This document shows positions 11,040-19,788 of a stretch of 64,000 nucleotides of DNA, one piece after another (the first letter of the stretch is position 1; the number at the start of each line of letters is the position of its first letter). A program made the position numbers and the translations under genes. Source of the stretch: Methylotuvimicrobium sp018830325 (GTDB lineage: Bacteria > Pseudomonadota > Gammaproteobacteria > Methylococcales > Methylomonadaceae). Under the pieces are notes generated by a model. It was given only the letters and a program-made list of their open reading frames with translations. It was not told the DNA's origin and did not search any database. The stretch lies in contig NZ_CP173170.1 of the NCBI RefSeq assembly GCF_044788715.1, positions 558,001-622,000 on the forward strand, written 5' to 3'.

Positions 11040-11530
11040 ACTCAAATGCTCTTTTTAAGATAAAGCATCATGACGGCCGTTCTGTTTTTGTTGTAATGAA
11101 GTTGAGTGCGAAAAATTTTCTGATTTCCAATCATTTATCCGCTGTTCAAGCAACTACTTGTGATGGACGGTCATATTTATAGCGTTAAAGTCTATACTTC
11201 ATGCATCTTAATCGTCCTTTTCAGCTATCAATAATTAGTCTAGTGCCAGAAGTTCGTCTGTTGGCCGCTTGAAAAGTAAAGAGAATAGGCGGGGACCCTT
11301 GTTAGTGAATATCCGTTATCCCTTGCCGAATCGGAATGAGATTGGCGTTTGGTTCAGTTTATTTAATCAGAAAAATTGGGCTTTCTGACTGCGCGATTGA
11401 GGTTTATTTCGTAAGTTACCAATACTTTGGGCGGTTACTTGGTTGGAAGTTAAGAGATTTATTCACTATTATTCAACGATATTTCCCGTATTATAAAATT
11501 TTAAATGGACTAAAGAGTTAGAGGTGTTTT

Positions 11531-12103
11531 ATGCAAATACTAAAAATAACGGCCCGATGGTTTTACGGTTGTTGTCTGTTAATGGCCGTATCCTTCGGTG
11601 CGATTGCTCAAGAGCGGGAGGCTTATTTAATACAGCCGGGTGATGTGTTGGAGATCATGGTTTGGAAAGAAGAAGGTTTAATGCGGGAGGTATTAGTTCG
11701 TCCCGACGGCGGAATTTCTTTTCCGTTAGCGGGAGACATTGTTGCGCAAGGTAAAAGCATCGAACAGATCGAGCAAGAATTGGAAGCCCGTTTAGATGCT
11801 TATATTTCCGAACCGGTCGTAATTGTGGCCGCCAAACAATTACTCGGTTATAAGATATACGTCGTTGGAAAAGTGAATCAACCCGGTGAATTCATCATCA
11901 ACAGTCCGGTCGATGTCATGCAAGCGCTCAGTAAAGCGGGGGGCATGACGCCATTTGCTTCGGTAAATAGTATACAAATTTTAAGACGCGACCCGGACGG
12001 TAATCAACGCGCCATCAGATTCCACTACGGCGATGTCGAAGACGGCGACGATTTGGAACAAAACATCATTTTGCAAGCCGGCGACGTAGTAGTTGTACCT
12101 TAA
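11531..12103 (+). CDS. Wza-like polysaccharide export protein (EpsE-type)
   Basis: Predicted outer-membrane/periplasmic export channel component for exopolysaccharide. The 190-residue protein has a signal peptide (hydrophobic residues about 9-26, ending IAQ). A Poly_export domain follows (YLIQPGDVLEIMVWKEEGL...VRPDGGISFPLAGDI, about 32-105), then a SLBB domain (YKIYVVGKVNQPGEF, about 115 onward). It is shorter than E. coli Wza and lacks its long C-terminal part, like XrtA/eps-associated export proteins. First gene of a co-directional eps cluster, with 8 bp to the next gene. AGAGG lies upstream of the ATG. Confidence 0.88.
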   Translation: MQILKITARWFYGCCLLMAVSFGAIAQEREAYLIQPGDVLEIMVWKEEGLMREVLVRPDGGISFPLAGDIVAQGKSIEQIEQELEARLDAYISEPVVIVAAKQLLGYKIYVVGKVNQPGEFIINSPVDVMQALSKAGGMTPFASVNSIQILRRDPDGNQRAIRFHYGDVEDGDDLEQNIILQAGDVVVVP

Positions 12104-12111
12104 CGGAAACC

Positions 12112-13515
12112 ATGCTTATGGAATACCCAGGAACTAAAGCAATCACGGATGATGTATTGAACATTCCTACGCACATTGATAGAGCCCTATTGTCTGCGGT
12201 TTTGTTGATTGCTTCGATGTACTCTACGATGTGCGATGCCCGGGAATGGTACGCTAAGCCGTCGGCCAGCTTGCGCGGTTTTTACGACGACAATTTATTG
12301 ATGCGCAGGAGTGAGCAAGGCAAATTTGAGGTTTACGGCGGAACCTTTTCCGCCGGTTCGAAATTCGGTATGCGAAGCGAAACAGCCGATGTCGGTGTCA
12401 CAGCTCAAGCCATCATCAATCGCTACGATGCGCCGACCAATATCGATAATGAAAACTATCATTTTAAACTTGAGAGTAGTTTTAACGTAACCGAACGTAA
12501 TCAATTTACATTGAACGGCCGTTATTTTATCGACAACAATATTGGCACCCAGTTTGAAGAGACCGGATTGACTCAATTTTTGGTGGAGAGAACCACTTGG
12601 GCGGTTCAGCCGAATTGGACGTATCGCTTGTCGGAAACGGAGAGTTTAATTCTCGATTACAGTCACGAAGAAATCGACTACGAACAAAATAATACCAATT
12701 TTCTTAATAGCTATAATACCGATTCGGTTTCCTTGAATTACACCAATCAATGGACCGAGCGCTTACAGTGGTTTGCATTGGCGAGTTATTTGAGGTTTGA
12801 AACGCCTAGAAACAAGAGTGTAACTAGAAGTCAAATAGATGATCCTTTTTTTGAAGTTATAGATGATACTCTCCGACTTTTTTTAAATGAAGCTGGGGCG
12901 TTTGAAGTAGAAACAGAATCATTGAGCGATATGTATAGTATTCAAACCGGATTTAACTATGCACATTCCGAAACTTGGACGAGTAACTTCATGATCGGCG
13001 GACGCTGGACGGAATCCGAAAGCTTTCAATCCAGTCTCTTTAATTTCGATAATCCAGATTTGTCTCCAAGAGTTTTTTTTCCTCCGACATTGCAAAAGGA
13101 TAGCGGCCTCGGCTATTTAATATCGGTCGGCACCAACAAACAATTCGAAAGAAGCTCGATCGGCGCCAGTTTTTTCCAGGACGTCAGACCGACTTCGCAA
13201 GGCCAGTTGATGCAATTTACTGGGATTACACTGACCGGAGATCATAAAATTACCGAACATTTGAAATTTGCGCTCAATGCGTCGGCGACGCAACAAACCA
13301 CGGCCGGCGGTGATGAACAAAATACCCGATTCGATCGCGATTTTATTAGCGTGGAACCAAAATTGAGTTGGCGAATCGATAGACAAATGACCTTAGCCGG
13401 CGGTTACCGCTATCGCTGGCAAGAATTCTCGAGAGACATTCAAGCCCGCGAATCGAATTCCGTGTATTTACAATTGAATTACAACTGGGATCCGTTCACG
13501 ACTTCACGTTATTAG
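12112..13515 (+). CDS. Outer-membrane beta-barrel protein of the eps/XrtA system
   Basis: A 467-residue protein with a hydrophobic N-terminal segment (ALLSAVLLIASMYSTMCDA, about residues 25-43). Many alternating hydrophobic/polar strands rich in aromatic residues follow (YRLSETESLILDYSHEE, VYLQLNYNWDPF at the end). This matches outer-membrane barrels found in PEP-CTERM/exosortase-linked exopolysaccharide loci (EpsL-like). Its role is presumed to be polysaccharide export or assembly at the outer membrane. The C-terminus ends TTSRY rather than a classic terminal Phe. A later start (for example near residue 20) is possible because the signal segment is far from the first Met. Function is inferred from position and fold pattern only. 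Confidence 0.72.
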   Translation: MLMEYPGTKAITDDVLNIPTHIDRALLSAVLLIASMYSTMCDAREWYAKPSASLRGFYDDNLLMRRSEQGKFEVYGGTFSAGSKFGMRSETADVGVTAQAIINRYDAPTNIDNENYHFKLESSFNVTERNQFTLNGRYFIDNNIGTQFEETGLTQFLVERTTWAVQPNWTYRLSETESLILDYSHEEIDYEQNNTNFLNSYNTDSVSLNYTNQWTERLQWFALASYLRFETPRNKSVTRSQIDDPFFEVIDDTLRLFLNEAGAFEVETESLSDMYSIQTGFNYAHSETWTSNFMIGGRWTESESFQSSLFNFDNPDLSPRVFFPPTLQKDSGLGYLISVGTNKQFERSSIGASFFQDVRPTSQGQLMQFTGITLTGDHKITEHLKFALNASATQQTTAGGDEQNTRFDRDFISVEPKLSWRIDRQMTLAGGYRYRWQEFSRDIQARESNSVYLQLNYNWDPFTTSRY

Positions 13516-13620
13516 GCGCTGATTTAGCGTTGAATGGCCGACGCATTTGGCAAAGTTAAGCAATAGTGCAATGCCTAAATTTCTAATTTAAACCCAACAA
13601 ACGACTAGAGACGAAAACGT

Positions 13621-15363
13621 ATGGAAGAAGAGAATACGAAAAGCTTACAAGATTATCTGGCGATGTTGAAGCGGCATAAAGGGAAAATGCTGCTTATTGC
13701 CGGCGGATTGTTTGCATTAACGATATTGGTGACCATCAATCTTCCATCCGTGTATAGAGCGACGGCGACCATTTTGATCGAGCAACAAGAAATTCCGGCA
13801 GATTTGGTCCGTACGACAGTCACCAGTTATGCCGATCAACGCATTCAGGTGATCAGTCAACGCGTTATGACCACGGCAAATCTGAAACGGATTATCGATA
13901 AATTCGGCTTGTACACCGAAGAGCAAAAAACTGAAACGCTCAGTACCATTCTTGAAGAAATGCGTGAAGACATCCAACTGGAAATGGTCAGCGCCGATGT
14001 GGTTGATCCGGTTAGCGGTAGACCGACTCAGGCAACGATTGCTTTTACCTTGTCTTTTGATAGCGAATCTCCGAAAACCGCGCAAGCGGTCGCCAATGAA
14101 TTAGTTAGTCTTTACCTGAATGAAAACTTAAAAAGACGAAGCGAAGCTGCGGCCGAAACCACCAATTTTTTAGCCTTGGAAGGCGACAAATTACGGGAAC
14201 AAATCGCCGATTTGGAAAAACGGTTGGCGGTATTCAAGGAAAGTCATGCGTCTAGCCTACCTGAATTACAGCAGTTGAACATGACGCTAATGGATAGAAC
14301 TGAACAGCAATTGGTTGATGTCGATAGGCAAATCAATGCCGCGAAGGAACGAAAATTATATCTGCAAGCGCAGTTGGCGCAGATCAATCCAAATACCAGC
14401 CTGTACTCGGCAACCGGCGAAAGAATCTACGGTGCGGAAGATCGCCTAAAAACCAAGGAAGCGGAGTACGTGACTCTGAGCGCAAGCTACGGCAGCAATC
14501 ATCCCGATGTCGTCAAAATACAGAAGGAGATTGAAGCCTTACGTCAGGAAGTCGGCGGTGCAACCGATAACAGCGAGCTCATTTTGCAGTTGAATAATAA
14601 AAGAGCCGAGCTGGCTACGATGACCGATCGTTATTCCGATTCTCATCCCGATGTCAAAAAATTAAAACAGGAAATCGCCAGTTTAGAAAAAATGGCAACC
14701 CAAACGGCTAAAATTAAACCTGTTTCGACAGCGAAGCCGGACAATCCAGCCTATATTCAGTTGCAAGCACAATTGGAGGCGGCGGAAGCAGAGTTGCGTG
14801 CAATGGGCAAATCTAAATCAAGATTGAACGCTAAGTTAAATGATTTGGAGCTGCGTTTGACACAAGCGCCTCAAGTCGAGCGGGAATATCATACCTTGAT
14901 GCGGGACTATGAAAACGCCACGGCGAAATACCGCGAAGTCAAAGCTAAGCAAATGGAGGCGGACATGGCGCAGGCTATGGAAAAAGACAGGAAAGGCGAG
15001 CGTTTCTCGTTGATCGAGCCGCCGATGTTCCCCGAGGAGCCTTTCAAACCTAATAGGAAAGCGATCGTTTTTCTCGGCTTTATTTTGTCCATGGGCGGTG
15101 CGACGGGGTTCGTGATTGTCAAAGAAAGCTTTAACAAAGCGATTTTTGGATCGCATCAACTCACTACAGTCACTGGAGCACCTCCTCTAGTTGTTTTGCC
15201 CTATATAAATAACTCCGAAGATATAATTAATTCACAGCGACTAAAGCAAAAGGTCTTGGTTTCCTCGTTTGCCGTTTTAATCGGACTCGTGCTGTTTTTG
15301 CACTTTGTCGTGAAACCTTTGGATGTATTGTGGTATGTTGCGATGAGAAAATTAGGCATGTAA
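13621..15363 (+). CDS. Wzz/GNVR-type polysaccharide chain-length determinant (EpsF-like)
   Basis: Inner-membrane polysaccharide copolymerase. The 580-residue protein has an N-terminal transmembrane segment (MLLIAGGLFALTILVTINLP, about 23-42) and Wzz domain (YRATATILIEQQEIP). A long coiled coil follows (about 170-470), then a GNVR-like end (QAPQVEREYHTLMRDYENATAKYREVKAKQ). A TM helix (AIVFLGFILSMGGATGFVIV) and a last hydrophobic segment (VLVSSFAVLIGLVLFLHFVV) close it. The coiled coil contains two copies of a motif: SASYGSNHPDVVKIQKEI and DRYSDSHPDVKKLKQEI. There is no kinase domain; that is supplied by the separate gene downstream. Confidence 0.9.
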   Translation: MEEENTKSLQDYLAMLKRHKGKMLLIAGGLFALTILVTINLPSVYRATATILIEQQEIPADLVRTTVTSYADQRIQVISQRVMTTANLKRIIDKFGLYTEEQKTETLSTILEEMREDIQLEMVSADVVDPVSGRPTQATIAFTLSFDSESPKTAQAVANELVSLYLNENLKRRSEAAAETTNFLALEGDKLREQIADLEKRLAVFKESHASSLPELQQLNMTLMDRTEQQLVDVDRQINAAKERKLYLQAQLAQINPNTSLYSATGERIYGAEDRLKTKEAEYVTLSASYGSNHPDVVKIQKEIEALRQEVGGATDNSELILQLNNKRAELATMTDRYSDSHPDVKKLKQEIASLEKMATQTAKIKPVSTAKPDNPAYIQLQAQLEAAEAELRAMGKSKSRLNAKLNDLELRLTQAPQVEREYHTLMRDYENATAKYREVKAKQMEADMAQAMEKDRKGERFSLIEPPMFPEEPFKPNRKAIVFLGFILSMGGATGFVIVKESFNKAIFGSHQLTTVTGAPPLVVLPYINNSEDIINSQRLKQKVLVSSFAVLIGLVLFLHFVVKPLDVLWYVAMRKLGM

Positions 15364-15559
15364 CTAACCTTTCACGCTTCAAATTTCGGTATCGACACAT
15401 GATGTTTTGATTTCGCCCCTAAATGCCATCATGAATAGTCTAGCGTAGACAAAACTTAGCTAATTTAGCTGCGCGGCATCTGCAAAATATTCCAATAACG
15501 AAATTTGGCCAACATAAAGGGCAAAAACAGACAGTAAAAGCATTAACATAGGAATCAAT

Positions 15560-16378
15560 ATGGAACGCATACATAAAGCGCTCGAAAAAGCCCGGCACCA
15601 ACGAAAGGATAATGTGAATGTCGGCGGTAGGACGCGTATCAATAAACCGGGCTACGCTAAAAAAGCGCCGGTTCAGGAAATTAAATATACGCAAACTCAA
15701 ACGATCAATGTGTCGGATGAAGCGCTAAAAGAAAAACGTATTGTGGCTCATCTAAAAGACAGCCCGGCCGCCGATCTTTTCAAGATTCTAAGGGCCAAAG
15801 TCTTGCAACGAATGAATGCCAATCGTTGGAATGTGCTTGCCGTTTCCAGTCCTACGGCGGGGGCCGGCAAGTCATTAACTGCGGTAAATTTAGCCATTAG
15901 CTTGGCGATGGAGGCGAATCATTCGGTGCTGTTGGTGGATCTGGATTTTAGAAGGCCTTGTATCCATGAGTATTTCGGAATTTCGCCGGATAAGGGACTT
16001 GTCGATTATTTTTCAGATGATGTTCCGCTGAACGAATTGTTTATTCATCCGGGAATCGAAAGATTGGTTTTATTACCGGCCGGTCATTCGATTCATCGTT
16101 CATCCGAATTGCTGTCTACTCCGAAAATGCTGAATTTAGCGGATGAGTTGAAAAACCGCTATCCCGATCGCATGATTATCGTCGACTTACCTCCGTTACT
16201 GCAGTCGGACGATGCAATGGTGTTTTTTCCGAATGCCGATGCTTGTTTATTGGTTGTGGCCGAAGGGATTAACACGACGGAGGAGATTGAACGCAGCTTA
16301 CAGTTAATCGATGAAACTAAATATCTCGGCTCGGTGCTTAACAAGTCAGATGAAATTTGGTCCCCCTCTTATTATTAA
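15560..16378 (+). CDS. CpsD/CapB-family tyrosine autokinase (EpsG-like)
   Basis: BY-kinase partner of the chain-length protein. The 272-residue product begins MERIHKALEKARHQR, typical of XrtA-associated autokinases. It carries Walker A SPTAGAGKS (about 98-106), Walker A' LLVDLDFRRP (about 123-132) and Walker B IIVDLPP (about 205). The C-terminus has only a SYY tyrosine pair rather than a long Tyr cluster. It lies 196 bp after the chain-length gene and ends 5 bp before the next start. Control of polymer length by phosphorylation cycling is known for the family and inferred here. Confidence 0.9.
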   Translation: MERIHKALEKARHQRKDNVNVGGRTRINKPGYAKKAPVQEIKYTQTQTINVSDEALKEKRIVAHLKDSPAADLFKILRAKVLQRMNANRWNVLAVSSPTAGAGKSLTAVNLAISLAMEANHSVLLVDLDFRRPCIHEYFGISPDKGLVDYFSDDVPLNELFIHPGIERLVLLPAGHSIHRSSELLSTPKMLNLADELKNRYPDRMIIVDLPPLLQSDDAMVFFPNADACLLVVAEGINTTEEIERSLQLIDETKYLGSVLNKSDEIWSPSYY

Positions 16379-16383
16379 GCGGC

Positions 16384-17319
16384 ATGTATACACAACATTA
16401 CGGTTTTAACGAAAAGCCCTTTACACTGACGCCCGATCCCGAGTTTTTATATCTGAGCAAACAACATCAAACGGCGTTGAATATGCTCGAGTACGGATTG
16501 CATAGTCAGGCAGGCATTACCGTTATTAACGGCGAAGTAGGTTCCGGAAAAACGACGTTAGTAAGGCGGATACTTCAGGAAGTGGATCAAGCTCTAACAG
16601 TCGGCCTTATTTCCAATGCTCATAGTGCATTCGGCGACTTATTGCAGTGGGTGCTCAATGCATTCGAAATCGAAGCTGCGGGAAACGATAAAGCGTCCCG
16701 GTATCAGGCTTTCGTCGATTTTTTAATTAAGGAATACAGTGAAAATCGGCGCACGGTACTAATTATAGACGAAGCGCAAAATCTTGATGCCCAAACCTTG
16801 GAAGAGTTGAGATTACTCTCTAATATCAATGCAGACAAATATTTATTGTTACAGCTTATTTTGATAGGTCAGCCCGAGTTATTGGAGGTTTTGCGTAAGC
16901 CGGAACTGAGGCAACTTGCGCAACGCGTTTCTGTGGATTATCGGCTTAACCCTCTCAAGTATAAAGAATCCGTCGATTATATTCGGCATCGTCTGCGGGT
17001 AGCGGGCGGTAGTGCGAATCTGTTCGATAAGTATGCGATTGCTGTTGTCTTTTATTACAGTCAAGGTGTGCCTAGGCTAATCAATACGCTGTGTGATTTT
17101 GCACTCGTCTACGGTTTTGCCGAAGAAGCGGAGTCGATCGACTTGGCATTGATGCTCGATGTCATTAAGGACAAAATCAAGGGCGGAATTTATCCGGTTC
17201 CGGAACATGAAAATAAAGAAACCCAAAAAATTAGAGAATTGATCTATAAAGAAAAGGGAGTGGACATTGGTGTCTTTGTAAATGAAGATGACGATGAAGA
17301 CGAATTAAGCGCGCTTTGA
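16384..17319 (+). CDS. ExeA-like AAA ATPase of the eps/XrtA locus
   Basis: A 311-residue protein starting MYTQHYGFNEKPFTLTPDPEFLYLS, the hallmark of GspA/ExeA-type ATPases. Walker A GEVGSGKTT lies at about 50-58 and Walker B TVLIIDEAQNLD at about 124. The family version found in exosortase-associated exopolysaccharide clusters has this size and lacks the C-terminal peptidoglycan-binding domain of ExeA. The ATG at 16384 was chosen over an upstream in-frame ATG at 16357 because the conserved N-terminus starts there. An acidic tail (EDDDEDELSAL) closes the protein. Its exact role in export is unknown. Confidence 0.85.
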   Translation: MYTQHYGFNEKPFTLTPDPEFLYLSKQHQTALNMLEYGLHSQAGITVINGEVGSGKTTLVRRILQEVDQALTVGLISNAHSAFGDLLQWVLNAFEIEAAGNDKASRYQAFVDFLIKEYSENRRTVLIIDEAQNLDAQTLEELRLLSNINADKYLLLQLILIGQPELLEVLRKPELRQLAQRVSVDYRLNPLKYKESVDYIRHRLRVAGGSANLFDKYAIAVVFYYSQGVPRLINTLCDFALVYGFAEEAESIDLALMLDVIKDKIKGGIYPVPEHENKETQKIRELIYKEKGVDIGVFVNEDDDEDELSAL

Positions 17320-17408
17320 GGGCGTTAAATATCCAAAAAATGACTTCTCACTCTTTAAAGGTGGGGGAAAATCAGCATCTATTGTTAAAGGATCTATAAG
17401 GAAGAACT

Positions 17409-18617
17409 ATGCAACCATCGGCAACAAAAGTTTGCGTCATTGGGCTGGGTTACATCGGATTGCCTACCGCATCGTTATTAGGAACCAAGGGCTTTGAGGT
17501 CTTTGGGGTCGATACTTCCGAGCGTGTCGTCAATACCATTAACCAAGGCAAGATTCATATCGTCGAACCCGATCTCGATATTTTGGTCAAATCGGCCGTG
17601 CAATCGGGAAACCTGAAAGCCGGCTTGCAGCCGCAAGAAGCCGATGTTTTTATTCTGGCGGTACCGACGCCTTTCAAAGACGACCATATACCAGACCTAT
17701 CCTATGTTGAAGCCGCTACGCGAGTTATCGCTCCTTTCGTAAAACCGGGGAACATTGTTATTTTGGAATCGACCAGCCCGGTTGGCACTACCGACGATAT
17801 CGTCGCAAAAATCTTAAGCGAAGAAGGTCATGACGTCGGAAGGGACGTTTATGTCGCGCATTGTCCGGAGCGCGTGTTGCCGGGAAGGATATTGACGGAG
17901 TTAGTGGAAAATGACCGCATCGTTGGCGGTATTAACGAAATTTCGACCGAAAAAGTTGTCGAATTTTATCGAGCCTTTGTGCGCGGAGAGATTTTGGCAA
18001 CAGATGCCAAAACCGCTGAGCTCAGCAAGCTGAGCGAAAATTCATTCAGGGATGTCAATATCGCTTTCGCTAACGAACTGTCGCTGATTTGCGATCAAGA
18101 AAATATCAACGTTTGGGAATTGATCAAATTGGCGAATCGTCATCCGCGAGTGAATATATTGCAACCGGGCCCTGGTGTCGGCGGGCATTGTATTGCCGTG
18201 GATCCTTGGTTTATTGTGGCGAGGTCGCCGGATCAAGCCAGACTCATTAGAGCCGCTCGTGAAGTAAACGATGCCAAACCGCATTGGGTCATCGATAAAG
18301 TCAAAGTCAGTGCCGATAAATTCAAAAATCCCGTTATCGGTTGTTTGGGGTTGGCCTTTAAAGCCGATGTCGACGATTTGCGGGAGTCGCCGGCTTTGGA
18401 TATCGTTAAGAAAATACGAAAGCAAGACATTGGCGAGGTACTGGTCGCAGAACCCAACTTAACAGAACACAAGGACTTTACACTGTTACCTTATCAAGAA
18501 GTCATCAAGCGGTCCGATATCGTGCTGCTGTTGGTCGATCATAAGCCGTTTAAATCGTTGAAGGCAGCCGACCTCAAAGAGAAAATTTTGATCGATACGC
18601 GCGGCGTGATTCAATAA
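17409..18617 (+). CDS. UDP-N-acetyl-D-mannosamine dehydrogenase family (WecC-like)
   Basis: Oxidises a UDP-HexNAc to the uronic acid with two NAD+ per turn, supplying a sugar for the exopolysaccharide. The 402-residue protein has the Rossmann motif VIGLGYIGLPTA (about 10-21), AVPTPF, and ESTSPVGTT. The catalytic Cys lies in GPGVGGHCIAVDP (about 255-267) and the C-terminal UDP-binding domain contains GLAFKADVDDLRESP. This fits WecC better than UDP-glucose dehydrogenase, but substrate cannot be decided from sequence alone. Preceded by a GGAAG ribosome binding site; 89 bp after the ATPase gene. Confidence 0.87.
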   Translation: MQPSATKVCVIGLGYIGLPTASLLGTKGFEVFGVDTSERVVNTINQGKIHIVEPDLDILVKSAVQSGNLKAGLQPQEADVFILAVPTPFKDDHIPDLSYVEAATRVIAPFVKPGNIVILESTSPVGTTDDIVAKILSEEGHDVGRDVYVAHCPERVLPGRILTELVENDRIVGGINEISTEKVVEFYRAFVRGEILATDAKTAELSKLSENSFRDVNIAFANELSLICDQENINVWELIKLANRHPRVNILQPGPGVGGHCIAVDPWFIVARSPDQARLIRAAREVNDAKPHWVIDKVKVSADKFKNPVIGCLGLAFKADVDDLRESPALDIVKKIRKQDIGEVLVAEPNLTEHKDFTLLPYQEVIKRSDIVLLLVDHKPFKSLKAADLKEKILIDTRGVIQ

Positions 18618-18626
18618 TTCTCCGAA

Positions 18627-19124
18627 TCAAGCTTCATAGGAAATATCCAGCACCGTATACTGCAAGATTTGATCGGCAATGTGAATGACGACCACCTCGT
18701 CAAAAGTCTTTTTCAATAAAGCCTTGGCGAGTGGCGAATCCAAGCTGATATGCTGTTTAGCCGGATCGAGCTCGTCTGCACCTACGATTCGGTATTTGAC
18801 TTCCTTTCCTTCGGCGTTTTCCAGTGTTACCCAAGCACCGAAATAGATGCGATCTTCATCGTTCGGTGTTTGATCGACCACTTTCAGAATTGGTAAGCGT
18901 TTTTGCAAGTAATGAATACGTCTATCGAGACCGCGCAGTTCTTTTTTTCGATAGATATATTCGGCATTTTCCGATCGATCACCCTCTGCGGCTGCGGCGG
19001 CAAGCGCTTCAGTTACATCTTTTCGTTTTTCCCATATCTGTTTGAGCTCTTGTTCCAAGGCTTGATAGCCATGACGGGTGATGTAGGGAGATGATTTAGG
19101 TTGAGGGGGTCTCCAACGGCTCAT
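18627..19124 (-). CDS. greB: Transcription elongation factor GreB
   Basis: Rescues backtracked RNA polymerase by stimulating transcript cleavage. The 165-residue product starts MSRWRPPQPKSSPYITRHGY. It has the N-terminal coiled coil with the acidic tip (AEGDRSENAEYIYRKKELR) and the FKBP-like C-terminal domain (GADELDPAKQHISLDSPLAKALL). The start at 19124 matches the family; an upstream in-frame ATG would add 18 unrelated residues. It converges with the sugar dehydrogenase gene (9-bp gap). Confidence 0.95.
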   Translation of the reverse strand: MSRWRPPQPKSSPYITRHGYQALEQELKQIWEKRKDVTEALAAAAAEGDRSENAEYIYRKKELRGLDRRIHYLQKRLPILKVVDQTPNDEDRIYFGAWVTLENAEGKEVKYRIVGADELDPAKQHISLDSPLAKALLKKTFDEVVVIHIADQILQYTVLDISYEA

Positions 19125-19224
19125 GATTAGTATAGTAATGAAATTAATTTTGAAGATTTTCACACAAACGTGCGTCAATTTTATATCATAAACAGCCCTT
19201 CATTAATCAATTAAAGGTTTATTT

Positions 19225-19707
19225 ATGCAAGTTGCTGACAATATGGCGGTTTCGATCCATTACACATTAACTAACTCGGCTGGCGAGCAACTCGATAGCT
19301 CGATAGGCAGTGATGCGTTGGTTTATCTTCACGGCAGCGGCAATATCATTCCCGGCTTAGAAAAAGCTTTACAGGGTAAATCGGTCGGAGACAAATTCCA
19401 AGTTGCTATCGCTCCCGAAGACGGATATGGCGAATATTTTCAAGAGATGGTACAGGTTATTCCGCGCAAGATGTTCGAAGGCGTTGATAACGTGGAGGTC
19501 GGTATGCAGTTTCATGCCGATGTCAGTTCCGGACCCGGTATTGTTACCGTTATTAAAGTCGAAGGCGATGAAGTGACGATTGACGGTAATCATCCTCTCG
19601 CCGGAGAGTCGCTAAATTTCGATGTTGAAGTCACCGATATCAGAGCTGCTACCGAGGATGAATTGGCTCACGGCCATATCCATGGGGTTGGCGGCGAAGA
19701 TCACTAA
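19225..19707 (+). CDS. slyD: FKBP-type peptidyl-prolyl isomerase SlyD
   Basis: Cytosolic prolyl isomerase, chaperone and metal carrier. The 160-residue protein has the split FKBP domain (MAVSIHYTLTNSAGEQLDSS; GLEKALQGKSVGDKFQVAIAPEDGYGEY) and the insert-in-flap IF domain. The His-rich tail is short (HGHIHGVGGEDH) compared with the long metal-binding tail of E. coli SlyD. It is divergent from greB with a 100-bp gap. Confidence 0.92.
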   Translation: MQVADNMAVSIHYTLTNSAGEQLDSSIGSDALVYLHGSGNIIPGLEKALQGKSVGDKFQVAIAPEDGYGEYFQEMVQVIPRKMFEGVDNVEVGMQFHADVSSGPGIVTVIKVEGDEVTIDGNHPLAGESLNFDVEVTDIRAATEDELAHGHIHGVGGEDH

Positions 19708-19788
19708 GCCGCAATTACTCAATATTTCTACGAGAACCGAATGGGGCACTTGAGTCCGAGCAACACAAACGTTCCATCTTTCATCATT

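Larger units (their letters stand above)
10185..11530. other. Gene-free 1.35-kb region with two repeats
   Basis: No convincing coding frame. The region is AT-rich (10380-10640) and contains a TTAACCC-ended element (10691-10852) and a 79-bp palindromic repeat (10961-11039). Two short open frames (10925-11182, 11336-11521) lack ribosome binding sites and family resemblance. The eps promoter probably lies in the last 150 bp, but no clear -35/-10 pair was picked. Confidence 0.7.

Noticed and set aside
10925..11182. 85-residue open frame in the gap before the eps genes
   Set aside because: It overlaps the palindromic repeat, has no ribosome binding site and no family resemblance.
11336..11521. 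61-residue open frame just upstream of the Wza-like gene
   Set aside because: Very low complexity start, no ribosome binding site, composition like non-coding AT-rich DNA; probably leader sequence.
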